Origin: Oikopleura dioica
Taxonomy: Eukaryota; Chordata; Appendicularia; Copelata; Oikopleuridae
Assembly (NCBI GenBank): GCA_907165135.1
Contig: OU015569.1
Coordinates: 8,060,501 to 8,124,500, forward strand
DNA: 64,000 nt
Reading direction: 5' to 3'
Every line of letters begins with the position of its first letter. Position 1 is the first letter of the stretch. Below are positions 1 to 11,256 of this stretch, one piece after another. Under the pieces are notes generated by a model. That model was not told the DNA's origin. It did no database searches and saw only the letters and a list, made by a program, of their open reading frames with translations. Made by a program: the position numbers and the translations under genes.

Positions 1-362
1 ACTGGAGTGATTACACGAGTTTGAGAAGTTTGAGCTCTTGATTCAACAATCAGAGGCGGTGTTGGTGACTTTATTGGCGGTGGAGGTGGCGTTTTCTCAA
101 CGGGTGCGGGCGTTGGCGACTTAGGACTAGGCGTCGGCTCTTTTGGTGGGGGAGGGGTGGGCGACTTCGATACTAGCACTGTCCTCCTGACTTCTCGGGA
201 TGGTTTGCGAGGCGGCTCTTCGTCCGAAGACTCAGAAGAGGATTCGTCCATTTTAGTGACTACAAATCGTATGATTGCTGTTTAAATTTACAATTTTTAA
301 ACTTGCCTTGATTTGTTGGAGTAACAGGGGCAATTTTGCGTCCACCTGCGAAATCGAAGGAA
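1..362 (-). CDS. Pro/Ser-rich protein, partial (continues beyond the left edge)
   Basis: Two exons are visible on the minus strand. The first (about 362 to 307) reads GRKIAPVTPTNQ; the second (259 to beyond 1) starts VTKMDESSSESSDEEPPRK and becomes rich in SPTPPPP/EPTPSPKSPTP-type repeats, a low-complexity and probably disordered stretch. They join in frame across a 47-nt intron (260-306) that has a GC donor (CAAG/gcaagt) and a normal TAG acceptor. The 5' exons are not resolved; an inverted repeat occupies the space between this gene and the end of the PDZ gene. A short ATG-started stretch near 962-909 (MDRLPHWPAHHENTSLE) could be an upstream exon. No family recognised. The gene may be separate from, or share a transcript with, the upstream PDZ gene, which has its own stop near 1005. 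Confidence 0.5.
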
Positions 363-408
363 TCTTTTCAGGGTTCTGAAAATTCAATTTCCCGACTCAA
401 AACTTTTC

Positions 409-881
409 ATTATTGGCCGGAAAAAATATAAATTTTCGGCCTTCGAACAGCCATAACTCACGTGATACTCTTTGAAACCAGATGATCCAGGTATCAATGG
501 AAAGCTCAGATTCTGAGGATTGGGGGAAAGCAAAAATTTTTCCGAAAAATCGGTTTTTGCTGATTGGCCAAAAATTAAAATATTAATTTTCGTCATTCAG
601 AATCGATTTTTTTCAAATTTCTTTTCTTTGCCCCAATCCTCAGAAGCTGAGCTTTCTAAAAATATATCAATCACGTGATTTCATCATCTGTCACGTGAGA
701 TATGGCAGTTCGTATAAAATTCATGAAAATGGCCTCAGAATCGCCCCAGGCTATGAAAACAAGTTTTTTCCAGGTGTTTTCTAGAGTTTAGACGATGACA
801 AAAACGGTCAAGATAATGATTTATCCCCAAGTTGAAATTTTTGTCAAAATTGAAAATTTATATTTTTTCCGACCATTATTT
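409..881. repeat. Imperfect inverted repeat (old foldback/MITE-like element)
   Basis: The left arm contains ATTGGCCGGAAAAAATATA, then CCATAACTCACGTGAT and GAAAGCTCAGATTCTGAGGA. The right arm carries the same blocks in reverse complement: CCTCAGAAGCTGAGCTTTC, ATCACGTGATTT, TCACGTGAGATATGGC and TATATTTTTTCCGACCAT. The arms have diverged by point changes and indels, and no clean target-site duplication is visible, so it looks older than the other foldback elements here. It lies between the PDZ stop codon and the Pro-rich exons, probably in an intron or spacer. Confidence 0.6.
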
Positions 882-1004
882 TCCCAGGCTGAATATCCGA
901 CTGGCGCTATTCAAGAGATGTGTTCTCATGATGCGCGGGCCAATGAGGAAGTCGATCCATGCTAAATCGAGACTGGGAAAAATGAAAATTAATTTTTCGC
1001 GACC

Positions 1005-4000
1005 CTAATCGATGGAAGAAGCTTCGGTTTCTGATTCAGAGCTATCAAACTCCGCCAAAGGAATTTGAACTGCATCAGATGGGTCGATCATTCGTTGCTG
1101 TGAATTAAATTACAGTTATTTTAGAAATAAGAAATAAACAATAAGTTAATTACCCGATCGAAATGCCAATCCATGGATTCTAAATCAGCCAGCAGCAGAA
1201 CCATTCTCTTGCCAGCGTTTTGAATTAAAAGCTTCAAATCATCATGGTTTTTGCCTGCGACGGGAATTTCATTGATTTCCAGCAAGTAATCGCCGACTAG
1301 ATATAAAATAACGAAGAATTCGACCTTTCGTGCTTACTCCTTGCAGAAGTTTTTGCGGCAGGTCCCGACGAAGCAATTGAAATAAGTCGATGCGAGCTGG
1401 CTCCGAATTTATCGTCTTCCGTACCAATCTCGATACCAAACGTTTGATTTTTCTTCTTCAACAAAACCAAACGAGGAAGAGGTTGGGGCGTGTTTGGCAA
1501 TGGAACGCTGAAGACAAGATTAAGAGTTTCGACGAAAACAATGGAACTTGCATTTTTGTTGAGGCGGCTCTGCTTACTGTGGCGCCAGATGTTTTAATTG
1601 CTTCGGGCTCATCAATTCCGCGAGCGAGTTGCGCAGTGATCTTAAAGTCTATCTGCGTCTTGAACTCGAAGACCTTACTTACCTTTATTCCGCGCTCTTC
1701 TAACGTTATCAAAGTGGCTTCATCAACAACCAGAAGCTCTACATTTGTATCTTCATTCAAAAGCTTATCTACTTCTTCGCGGCTATAGCCAGAGACTTCC
1801 TGAAAAAAAGAAGTAGTATTTATATTTTGTGATAAATTACTTCGCTGTTGATTTCAAGTATTCGATCATTTGTGAGGAGTCCAGCAATATCTGCAGCTGT
1901 TTCTTCATAAATAGTGCTAAAAATCAAATATTCAGAGAAAGGGCAACTACCAAAATTTGTGAACAAGAATCTCAGAAACGATAAGTAAGTACCTAACAAA
2001 ATGATGATTTTGTTTGTCAGAGCTATATTCGAATCCGATGAGTTCTGACGAGTTCGTTCGGTTGAGTGTGACTATTCGTGGTTGTTGAGCGAGTACTACG
2101 TTCTTTCTGTGCTCTCGCTCACTTTCCCTTGTTTTGGTTCTTTTTACAGTTTCCTTTGGCTGACTTTCTATTTTCTCCGTCTCGGGTATCGCCGTCTGTC
2201 GAGCTGCAATTTCTTCGATCACTTCTTCGGTCTAAAAGGATAAGTGTAAAGTTTTTGATTGAATAGAAGTACCGTTAATTCTTTGTCTTCTTGAGAATAT
2301 GAAGGAGGTGGAATTGAGACTGTTGGTTCTGTTTTGAGCTCGAACTTGTTCAGTTCGCGAATCAAATCAGTATCTGCTGGATTAATCAGAAGCCTCTTGT
2401 AGGCCTGATTTAGTTTTCTGTTGATGAGCGTCAGCTTGACTGGATTCATACTAGATTTTATAACACTAATAACTTCTTCGTGTCCTAGTGTTTCCGTGTT
2501 GGTTCCGTTTGCGATAATGATGACATCTTCTTCTTCCATTCCTGCCTTGTGCGCAAGCCCATCTTTATTGAGTTACTGAGACTAAATTAGAGTGAACCAA
2601 GTTAACCTTAAATGGAACTTTATTTGTTCGAATAAAATATTCACAAGGGCTTTAGCCCGTTCTCTGCTTTTTAATAATTCTTGATGACGCGAAAAAAGAA
2701 GCTCAAAGTCAACGCTTTGTAAAGAATTGAGTACTTTTAAAAGTAACTATTTCCTTTGGTCACTGAAGTGATAAAATGTTCGCCAAAGTTATTTTCTTTG
2801 TCAGTAGCAGCGGATTTAAAAGCAAATCCCATTTTTTCCTCTCCAGCAAAAATCTCGACTTCGCGTGGGATTCCACTTTCACCATAGCGCAGTGCCCATT
2901 TCTCGGCCAAAAACTCATCAGGCCTCGATCCCGCATTAAGAAACCATTTTGCTTCAGTTTTACTCGTAACGAGCAGCACTACGTGGTGTGGATATTTTTG
3001 CATGCGTTCTTTCACGCTATCCGCTTTACTGACAGGCTCCCCGTTGATTTCCCAGATACAGTCATCAACAAGTAGCCCAGCTAGTGCGCCTGGTTGGCTT
3101 TTAGCAACAAGCGATATGCAATGCAAACCGATTTCCGGATCTGTTTTCATCGAGATTCCGTAAGAGCCAGTTGATGATTTCACTAATCGCAAAAGTCGTG
3201 CTTTCGGCAAATCGTTTGCTCGCGGTAAAACTCTCGGCGCTGCAACCGGCAGAGATTCTTCTGCCTGGAGCGTTTCAGCTTCGACAGAGACTGGGGCCGT
3301 CCTGGTCACATTTGCATCTTCTTCTCCGTCAATGGTAATGTGCTCGTTCTGAATTTCATCGAGAGAATATCGACCCTCCGAGATGCGTTTTCCTCTTTTG
3401 CTCGGTGGTTCAGACAACTCCTCGCTGGATGATGATTCTCGTCGTTCAAAATCGGGAATCGCCACAATAAAGGAAATCTGCTCGTTGCTCATAAAGTTTT
3501 GCGCTATCGACGTAAATTCTCTCCTGTTATAAGATGACAGATCAAATCCATTTAATCTAACAATAATGTGGCCTGGAGAAAATCCAGCGCTATCAGCCAC
3601 ACTTCCTCCATCAACACTGACAACAATGTGTTTCCATCGGGGATTTCCCTCTGTGGCCTCCATTTCTGTCTCAATATTCAAACCAAGTCCTTTTCCTTTC
3701 TTCTTTTCAACTAATAGAAACTTGTACCCTTTCTCGACAAGTTTTTCGTCGCGTTCTTTGTAATCTGGATCTGCTTCAGAATGAACAACACGCAAGGCTA
3801 ACGCTTTAGCCGTCTTTTTGATAAGCTGGGCTACCTCGTTATGTTCCATTTGACCGATCCATTGCTTGTTGACGCGGAGGACTCTCATGTTTTCACTCAG
3901 CCCCGCCAGTTCTGCTTGCGATTCCTCTTGCACGTAAGATATTCGGTGATCATATTCGACGCCAGTCTCTCTTGATTCCGACTTGTTCGATATCAGTTTA

Positions 4001-4086
4001 AAGTTGAAATTTCCTTCTGGACTTCGTTCGAATTTAATGTCGTTGAAAAGGCCTCGCCAAAATTCTTCATTTTTCTCTTTCTTCAT
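1005..4086 (-). CDS. Scaffold protein with six PDZ domains
   Basis: Multi-exon minus-strand gene. One long exon (about 4116-2740) encodes PDZ1 (AELAGLSENMRVLRVNKQWI), PDZ2 (KGLGLNIETEME, GSVADSAGFSPGHIIVRLNG), PDZ3 (GSYGISMKTDPE, GALAGLLVDDCIWEINGEPV) and the start of PDZ4 (EEKMGFAFKSA). PDZ4 ends in the next exon (2570-2240: AGMEEEDVIIIANG). PDZ5 spans about 2140-1700 (LIGFEYSSDK, DIAGLLTNDRILEINSEEV). PDZ6 spans about 1475-1150 (QTFGIEIGTEDD, GDYLLEINEIPVAG). The last exon ends SSESETEASSID-stop at 1005. PDZ arrays of this kind (NHERF/PDZK1 and related) cluster membrane proteins through their C-termini under the plasma membrane; the orthologue is not identified. The first in-frame ATG of the long exon is at 4086 (MKKEKNEEF); an open reading continues upstream without ATG, so a 5' exon is possible. 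Confidence 0.8.
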
Positions 4087-4116
4087 GCTCCTGATGAGTG
4101 AGTGCAATTTTCGCAC

Positions 4117-6116
4117 ATCGCTTTCGCTCCCTGCCGATTTAGTTTGTTCATCTTATTTAGTTTTTCCGCCGAAAATATCACACTCGCATTACTACGGTGC
4201 AAATGTTTGGCGTCACTTTATAGCAAATGAATTCCTATCTATATAAAGGATAAGGGGCTAAGGGGTAATTTAAGTTTGAAGGAAGCATTAATCCGGAATG
4301 AGTGGCCAAGTGACTTGTGCCGTTAGCGATTTGGAAACAATTTGAGCGAGGCTAATTGTTGTGCGATCGGCTTAGGGCTTGTTGGTGTCCGCTCCAGTCG
4401 ACGGAAAAGTAATTCGATTCTGCGCAGAAGAGAAGGGTTATTATCTTGGCCAGACTTAAAAGCGGACTTATTGCTTCAACACTTGCCTTTTACAGTTGAT
4501 CACTGACGAGAGTTTACCGATGACGAAGACCCTGTAGCTTCTCAAGTGCTGATTTTGGCCAGTGTAAGTCCGACATGTTTCTTGCTTGCTTTGTTTTGTT
4601 ATTGCTTGAACTTCTCCAACCTTTCTATGATGTTTTTCTAGCCGGGGTTAGTGAGTCACTTCATTTAGCTTCTTCTGATACTCGAATGTAGAATTGATGA
4701 AACGAGCGGCCAATGAGTTAAAGTGAGCTCTTCAATAAGGAATAACTGTTTGGAAATTGAGAAGCACTTTGTGAATAGTTGATAGTTTTGTTCTAAACTA
4801 ACGACGCATATTTCTCAACGCACAGAAAGTTACCAGTAAAAGATCTATATTTCCTGTGAGCATTTTTTAGAGATTGACGTTTTATATCACTGAGAGCCAA
4901 AGTAAGCAACATATTATAAATATGCAAATTTTGTGTACAATATTTACTCGATTTTCGAAGCACTTGTCTGCACTTAATCAATAAAAGCATTATATAAAAC
5001 ATATTCTATGAATATAATGTTCCTTGAGAATCTATACGGGCGCTCATAGACTATGATAAAAGTGAACTTGGACTAAATATATGTCTCTTTTAATCGGAAC
5101 AATTATTTGGTTATTAAACTTAAAGCAACTCATTTTACATTCATCTTCCGTGTTTTTTCTGCTCAAGGCTTGAGCCTCAAGCACCGGAGCCGAGACGGGA
5201 CCAATTGCAGAGGCATTTGATCAAATCGCATAGAGAACGACGAGAAACTCTAACATCGTATTTCTTATACTTTTTAATTCTTCAATTTGCTTCTTCACAA
5301 GTTGCCACGAGGAGACGATGCTCCGAACTAAATCTCGGTTTACCCCTGCGCTGACATTGACGTATATCTAGGTCGATTCGGGCTTCTTGAAAATTGAAAT
5401 TTTATGAAATTTGAACGTTGGGATTTTATCCTGTCGTCGTGATAACCGAAGCTGTATTCTTTCGATACATGTGGTTTTTATAATTTTAGTATCACCAGAA
5501 TTACCTCAAAAGACCCTCAAAACGGCCGAGCTACACATAGGTCGATATCTGCGCAGGGGTTAATATACATTTGCGATAAATTTTCAACTTTATCAAATTC
5601 TCAATAGTTGCATACTTATGACATGCTTGTTGTCGTATTATCCCAGCTGATTTATCGGGTAACTGAGAAAGAAATCCAGCTACTACAAAGGGATAATGCT
5701 TCACTGTATATGGAAGTCAGAATATAAATTAATAAATCTCTCCCTTCTTAGCTCAAAAAAACCAAATAAAAAAAGAGAGAATTTTGTTGCCTGGGAAGAA
5801 AATGATTAAAAAATATTTTTACTGAATTGAATGATCATTAAGAATTATATCAATTCTTAATATCATTCGAAAGGTCGAATTTCTAACTGGAGGAAATAAG
5901 AGGTTTATCATCAGTTCAATTGAATAATATTGTTTAGCGCTCGATAATGCATGCGTTTGTATGAATAAAAAGGATTGCTTGTTATCGAAAAGGGTAGCTT
6001 ACTTTGGAGGGACGATTTATAATTCATCTAAGAGTCAAAACAACAACCAATATAAACGTGCTATGTTCCCCTTTCCTCCTTTCTTTAATTCTAGTTGAAA
6101 AAAATTTTCAGCTGCG
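4117..6116. other. Intergenic spacer between the PDZ gene and ZnT
   Basis: Divergent-promoter space between a minus-strand gene on the left and a plus-strand gene on the right. I see no convincing coding exon. It contains the 217-bp TIR element at 5343-5559 and AT-rich sequence. A pyrimidine-rich stretch ending in TTTTCAG just before the ZnT start codon (about 6090-6111) looks like a splice or trans-splice acceptor. Confidence 0.5.
5343..5559. mobile_element. Small non-autonomous TIR element, PIF/Harbinger-like MITE
   Basis: The left end CCCCTGCGCTGACATTGAC and the right end GTCGATATCTGCGCAGGGG are imperfect inverted repeats, and the similarity runs inward (TATATCTAGGTCG versus CTACACATAGGTCG in reverse complement). 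TTA lies directly outside both ends (5340-5342 and 5560-5562), which fits the 3-bp TWA duplication of PIF/Harbinger elements. Length is 217 bp with no coding capacity, so it would need transposase from elsewhere. Superfamily assignment is from the TSD only. Confidence 0.6.
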
Positions 6117-8183
6117 ATGGCACTTGACAGGCTGCTTCACAAGGTTAGAGTATTTTTTTTTTATTCGTCATTATTTTCTGTGATGCTAGAATCTCGGGCA
6201 GACCGAAAGAGAAATTGAAGAGAACAAATGGCTCCTGAGCGATCAAGAGCGCGCTGCAATCAACGACGATTCATCATATCAATGGTACAGTCGCATATTT
6301 AACTTCAATTGAACTAAGCTTTTGTAGGCCTCATCATAAGGAAAATGTTCATCTTAGGTAAATTGCCTGAGTAAAATAAAAATAACTGGGGGCTATTCAA
6401 TGAATGATACTAACAACCGTCCCAATCAATCAGCTCATGTTAAATTAGTTTTCAGCGAAGTAAAATTATTGACGCACCACCTCAACGAAGTCCCCGATTA
6501 CGATGGCGATGAAGATTCTGACGCGGGGGAAGGAGATTTTCTTAATAATCATTTCGACCACGAGGAGATCATTAGAAAAAACTCGGTAATTTTTCATTGA
6601 GCAAAATGATGTGCGAAGATAGGTTTCGCTTCGATTGACGCCATTGTAGGAAGATGATATGAAAAAGAATGAGGCAAAACGCAAACTCATTACGGCCTCC
6701 ATCATTTGCACGTTTTTCCTGACGGCTGAAGTGATTGGTGGGATCATGTCTCACTCGATCGGTTTGATTTAGTTCTCGGACACGTTTTCGGAGTATGCTT
6801 TAGCCATTTTGTCTGATGCAAGTCATATCTTTGCTGACTTGTCTTCATTCCTTCTGAGTCTCGTCGCAATCCATTTCAGCTCAAAGGTACAAGAAAAGAC
6901 AAGACAGTTGTAACAACCACTATCTTAAGAAGCCGACGCGAAGCTACAATTTCGGCTACTCCCGCCTCGAGGTCATCATCGCCGTCGTTAATATCTTATT
7001 CATCTGGATATTGACAGGCGCTCTTGTTAAAGAGGCAATCGACAGGTTTATTATACTGTTCTCGCTAGAAAAAGTAAACATGATTAGGGTGCGGGAGCCT
7101 GATGAGTTTGAGCTAAACGGAAAGATCATGCTACTTGTTTCCAGCCTAGCAGTGCTTTTCAATTTGACGTAAGCCTTTGGATCAAATCAAATTTAAGACG
7201 ATAACTAAAACGCCTTAGTCTTGGGGTAATGCTACACGGTGAGCATGGACACAGTCATGGAGGTCACACTCACAGTCACGCAAGTTCACATGCAACTCAC
7301 ACAGGTTACAACGACAAAGGCAATCACACCAAGCACCAACAAAGTTATCACAACGATCTGGAACAGAGCGGTCAACAAGAGGACTTGGGCTGCGCTTCTC
7401 CAGGCTCCAAGCGGTCCGCATTTTCGCTCAGCTCTATAGGTTTGAACATATTTGTAATTATCGGGCGAGAGGGTCCGAGTAATTTCGATTTCGACAGGGC
7501 GGTTTAATTGCATTTAGCCGAAAGTGCCAACAACGCTGACATCAACGTTCGGGCAGCAATGATACATGTTATTGGAGATCTGCTGCAGGTTGCCCAAAAA
7601 GCTTTTCCAATTTGACATTTTTCAAGTCTATCGGTGTGTTCATTGCTTCTGTGTTGATTTATGTGAACCCTGAATGGAAGATCGCCGATCCCATTTGCAC
7701 TTTTTTCTTCAGGTAACCATTTTATATGTATTGGCTATTAATACTCGACACCTTTTGATATTAATCATTACTTATAAGCTTACTGGTACTTTGTACGACA
7801 CTTCCACTTCTGCGAGACACAGTGCGTATTTTAATGATGGCAGCGCCCAGAAACATCGACCACGAAAAAGTATCCAATGCATTGCTAGAAGTAAAAGTAA
7901 GTTATCTAGATCTAGAGAACCAAATTGAAAATGATAACTTTTCAAGGGAGTACTGATGGTACACGACTTGAAGATATGGACCCTAAGCAACTCGAAAGTA
8001 TTCGCTTCCTGTCATTTAGCGACAGGTTTTTAGAAGTTTTATCAATATTAAAGATTATGATCTATTTTAGAAAGTAACGTTAGCCACTCAAAGCTGCTAA
8101 ATAAGTGCACAAAGATATTGAAAAGGAGGTTTGATATAAGCGAGACTACAGGAACAGAGCGGCACTTATTATTCAGAGATTAG
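6117..8183 (+). CDS. SLC30A (ZnT): Zinc transporter, SLC30A (ZnT2/3/4/8-like) family
   Basis: About ten short exons with tiny introns. The N-terminus MALDRLLHK is followed by a soluble stretch. The cation-diffusion-facilitator core follows: TM1 (LITASIICTFFLTAEVIGG), TM2 with HxxxD (SDASHIFADLSS), TM3 (SYNFGYSRLEVIIAVVNILF), TM4 (IMLLVSSLAVLFNLT), a His-rich cytosolic loop (HGEHGHSHGGHTHSHASSHA), TM5 with the second HxxxD (MIHVIGDLLQSIGVFIAS) and TM6 (YVNPEWKIADPICT). The C-terminal domain includes VHDLKIWTLSNSK, and the protein ends CTKILKRRFDISETT...LLFRD-stop, as in ZnT C-termini. The two His-Asp pairs are the transport-site residues known for this family. It would move Zn2+ out of the cytosol into vesicles. 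The exact paralogue is not assigned. Confidence 0.9.
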
Positions 8184-8777
8184 ATTTTATAATTAGAATA
8201 AATAATAAAGCTCTGAATGAAGTTCAAATCGAGGCATTTACGAAGCAAATGCTCACATGTAAAATCTGCAAAATATTTGACTAAATAAAGATTATCTGAA
8301 TAAGTTTTCCTTTCCTAAACCACATGTTATCTGATGAGTTTTAATCGAGATTTATATGAGATCAGAATATCGACGCATCTACTATGAAATTAATTTTGGG
8401 CGTATTCAATACTCCGTTTTGGAAATGCGCTTAAATTTTAATGATAGTTGCTAAATCGTTTTTTTTTCCTGAAAAATTTCGCGATGTCTTTTTTTATTTT
8501 AGATTTTAGTTGTGAAAAATGAAGAGCGATTAACGAAAGAACTCTATTGCATGATTCTGATTTTTTTACATTTTGAAAGAAAGTTTCGAAAACATCATCT
8601 GCAGGGAAATTTATTCAAAGGCATTAAATATTACCTGACAGTCTTGCAAGATGCTTTTGTATCATCCCCAATTTAACCGTCTATTATAATAAAAACATTA
8701 AAAAGTGTTGAAGGAGGCGCTCGTGAGTGTGCGCATAAAAGAACATCTGTAAGGCAATCGTCCTCCAAAAGGTTTAA
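8184..8777. other. Intergenic, AT-rich
   Basis: Contains the ZnT 3' UTR, with AATAAA-type signals around 8199-8210 and 8283, then AT-rich sequence up to the next start codon. No coding signal or repeat recognised. Confidence 0.5.
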
Positions 8778-10189
8778 ATGCAAATTCTTCTCTTTTTACC
8801 GTTGGTAAGACTCGTCACAGAGAAAATTCCTTCGATTTTTCTTTTATTTAACATTTGAATAGCTAGAAACGCTGGTCCATGGATACGGCAATAACCCCAG
8901 CTTAGACAAAGTCTGTACTACAAAAAGATGCTATCAGTGTAGAGGAGTTGTCCAAAATATTCCTTCGGGTAGTTCGCTCAACGCGGAAATTCTTACCAAG
9001 GAAATTATTTAGGGAAAACTGAAAAAACGAATGGACTTTTTCAATTTTGCAGGACGTTGCTTTCAATCAACGAATGTTGTCCAGGGACGGGGTTCATTGA
9101 ATCACGATAAATAAGTTTAAAGTTTTGTTATTCGTCGATACCATTAATAATTATCAGTATTGAACTTCTGAAAGGTCGGCAGATGCTCTTTGGATTGAAA
9201 GCGTTGTCCGAGGATGTATGCGAGCTCGTGGAAAGAACTGATCGTGTAAGTCAATGAAGAGCATGTGTTTTTTAAAGAAAACAGCGAATAAAGGTCTATA
9301 TAAGCCTACTCAAGGCAAGATATTAGCGTCGCCTACTTCGAGAATAACTTGTACATTCATGTTGAATTTGAGAACTATGAACAGTGACGGCGACAAAATC
9401 AGGTTCGAATGAGCTGCTATTTTCAATTCATTAACGATCTGCATTATGTAGCACACGTTAGATATCGTAGGATCAGATGATGATCCAGGTCGCCCTTCAA
9501 CCAAGGAATTAATTTGAGTAAAGCTGACTTTAGGACTGCAACTCCTACGATGAGCTAAAGGATGACGAATACTTGTGCGAAGCATTCAAAACCCGTACTG
9601 AGACCGACGCCACTCTTTGCACTTCGAAATTTGGCCACGTCGATAATGGTTGAGTTAATAAAGAGCTTTATCGCAGTGATGTTTGGTTTAGGAATGAACT
9701 TCATTCTTCTTGTGGGAATAGTTTGCCTCGTTGTTTCAGTCGCAACTTGTGTGGTGCTCGCTTTCTGTTATTTCAAGCACATGTACATGTGAGTCTTGCA
9801 CTCAACCTAGCTGGAGTGATTTCCTCAACGAAATAACATTACCTTCAATCTATGATTAAGAATTTACGACTGCAGAAAAGCCGCGAATTCAAGCTCTAAA
9901 TCGCCCTTACTAAAAGGAACACCAATCAATTCGCCAGGACATGAAAATAGGTAATATTTTTAATCGCTTTAACTTTTATTATGGGCCTTATCATAAGCCG
10001 TAAAAACTGGAACAATATAGTATAGTTATATAAAAAATTAACGTTACATTTAAAATCTCGGTGGTATCTTAAAAGATGTCTATTGAGAGACCTGTTATTG
10101 GAAATATAGATCTGAAAAAATAATGCTTCAGAAGCTACGATGCGACAAACAATGTCTACGCTAACAATCCAGAATTAATGAAGAAGTAG
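8778..10189 (+). CDS. Small secreted/single-pass membrane protein with Cys-rich ectodomain
   Basis: The start MQILLFLPLLETLVHG (signal peptide, split by a 56-nt intron) leads into a cysteine-rich ectodomain: VCTTKRCYQCRG, GRCFQSTN, SEDVCELVERT, CNSYDELKDDEYLCEAF, ATLCTSKFGH. A splice near 9647-9691 joins this to a strong membrane segment (MNFILLVGIVCLVVSVATCV, then VLAFCYFKHMY). A short cytoplasmic tail (AANSSSKSPLLKGTPINS) ends NNVYANNPELMKK-stop at 10189. The CYQC start, the number of cysteines and the late CN pair recall Ly6/uPAR three-finger proteins, but the spacing is not convincing enough to assign that fold. Two joins between 9240 and 9540 do not close cleanly in frame, so the middle exons are approximate. 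Confidence 0.55.
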
Positions 10190-10695
10190 CCGCAAAACGA
10201 CATTCGCGCTCCGCAAGACTATGTAGACATAAAATCATCTGAACTCCTAAAAGCTATATTTCTTTTTTTATTTTTTTTCCACGCCACTCTTCTTTGCTGA
10301 TTTAATAAAAAATTTAACAAATGAATTATTTGCTCTTCTGGACATAATTTCTTTGCTTTCATTCTTTCAAGGAATCGAATATTGAACAATTTATTTCGGG
10401 TCACTTTTTTCATAAGTAAGGAATTCTTTTCGAAGTCGCATCAGGCTTGCTTTACTTTCCACTCACACTTTCCACTTTGCGAGGTTCAACCCCATTCTTT
10501 CATTAAACCGTGGCTTATTCTTTTAAGATTATGGCGGTAGATGTTTGGGGTTGTGAATTTCATAGTTAATGATAAGTGTTTCCTCTAGATTATGTTATCA
10601 GTCAGGTTGATAAACACCCTCAACCGGCGCTAGAATAGCGTCTTTCTTATCACAATAGGAGATATGTCATTTACGGAATTCGCCGTCTTGAGTTC
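10190..10695. other. Convergent intergenic region
   Basis: The 3' ends of the plus-strand membrane protein and the minus-strand sushi gene face each other here. No exon, repeat or RNA gene recognised. Confidence 0.4.
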
Positions 10696-11256
10696 CTATC
10701 GCGAAATTTCGAATAAACGATTCAGTTGATAATAAATAGGGCTAGAACCTCTCCTTTTTCTGGAATCTCTACAGCTGCAGCGGGCGCGTGCTCGCCTTGT
10801 CTCAAAGGGCTGACAAACATAGGACGGCATTCCGAAGCTGTCGTCTTCTTTGCACGTCTTCCATTCGGCCGAAGTTGCGAGCTTGAGAGCGCGCCAGGCG
10901 CAAGGTTCCACGCAGTTCGGGCTGCGAGTGCCCTCCCACTGTCCATCCACGCAAGTCAGCTGGCCCTTGCTCTTGAGTATCTTCCCCTCTTCGAGACACT
11001 TCCAATTGCAAACCGTGTTGTGATCCACAAATCCGTCAGCGGCAAGATCGTAGTTTTTGCATTCAAGAGTGCCTCTTTTCTCAATGTTAGTTTTTTTAAT
11101 TTCTGACGGTTCAAACTTTTTTTGGAGATTCTCTGTATTGCATCCGCTATTTGCTGATGTCAGCTGCGTACCAATTTGGGCGTTTTCTTCAAAATAGTCG
11201 CCAGCGTCGATTCCCAAGCTATCGTGAAAGAACGCTTTTAGTTCCTCGAAATCGAA
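10696..11256 (-). CDS. Sushi (CCP)-domain protein, partial
   Basis: The exon begins after an acceptor (TATTTTCAG) with FDFEELKAFFHDSLGIDAG and reads through to a stop at 10696. A sushi-like module is visible: LECKNYDLAADGFVDHNTVC, NWKCLEEGKILKSKGQLTC, VDGQWEGTRSPNC. It has the C...F..C.W.C....L...L.C..G.W....P.C pattern of complement-control modules, which act in extracellular or cell-surface protein binding. A second Cys-rich stretch (EPCAWRALKLATSAEWKTC) follows. The C-terminus is basic and low in complexity; an alternative frame after a possible short intron gives PLRQGEHAPAAAVEIPEKGE, so the 3' end is unsure. Exons upstream of 11256 were not found. Confidence 0.5.
   Translation of the reverse strand, partial: FDFEELKAFFHDSLGIDAGDYFEENAQIGTQLTSANSGCNTENLQKKFEPSEIKKTNIEKRGTLECKNYDLAADGFVDHNTVCNWKCLEEGKILKSKGQLTCVDGQWEGTRSPNCVEPCAWRALKLATSAEWKTCKEDDSFGMPSYVCQPFETRRARARCSCRDSRKRRGSSPIYYQLNRLFEISR

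Noticed and set aside
10480-10500. GGTTCAACCCC, similar to a tRNA B box
   Set aside because: No A box at the right distance and no acceptor or T-stem pairing.
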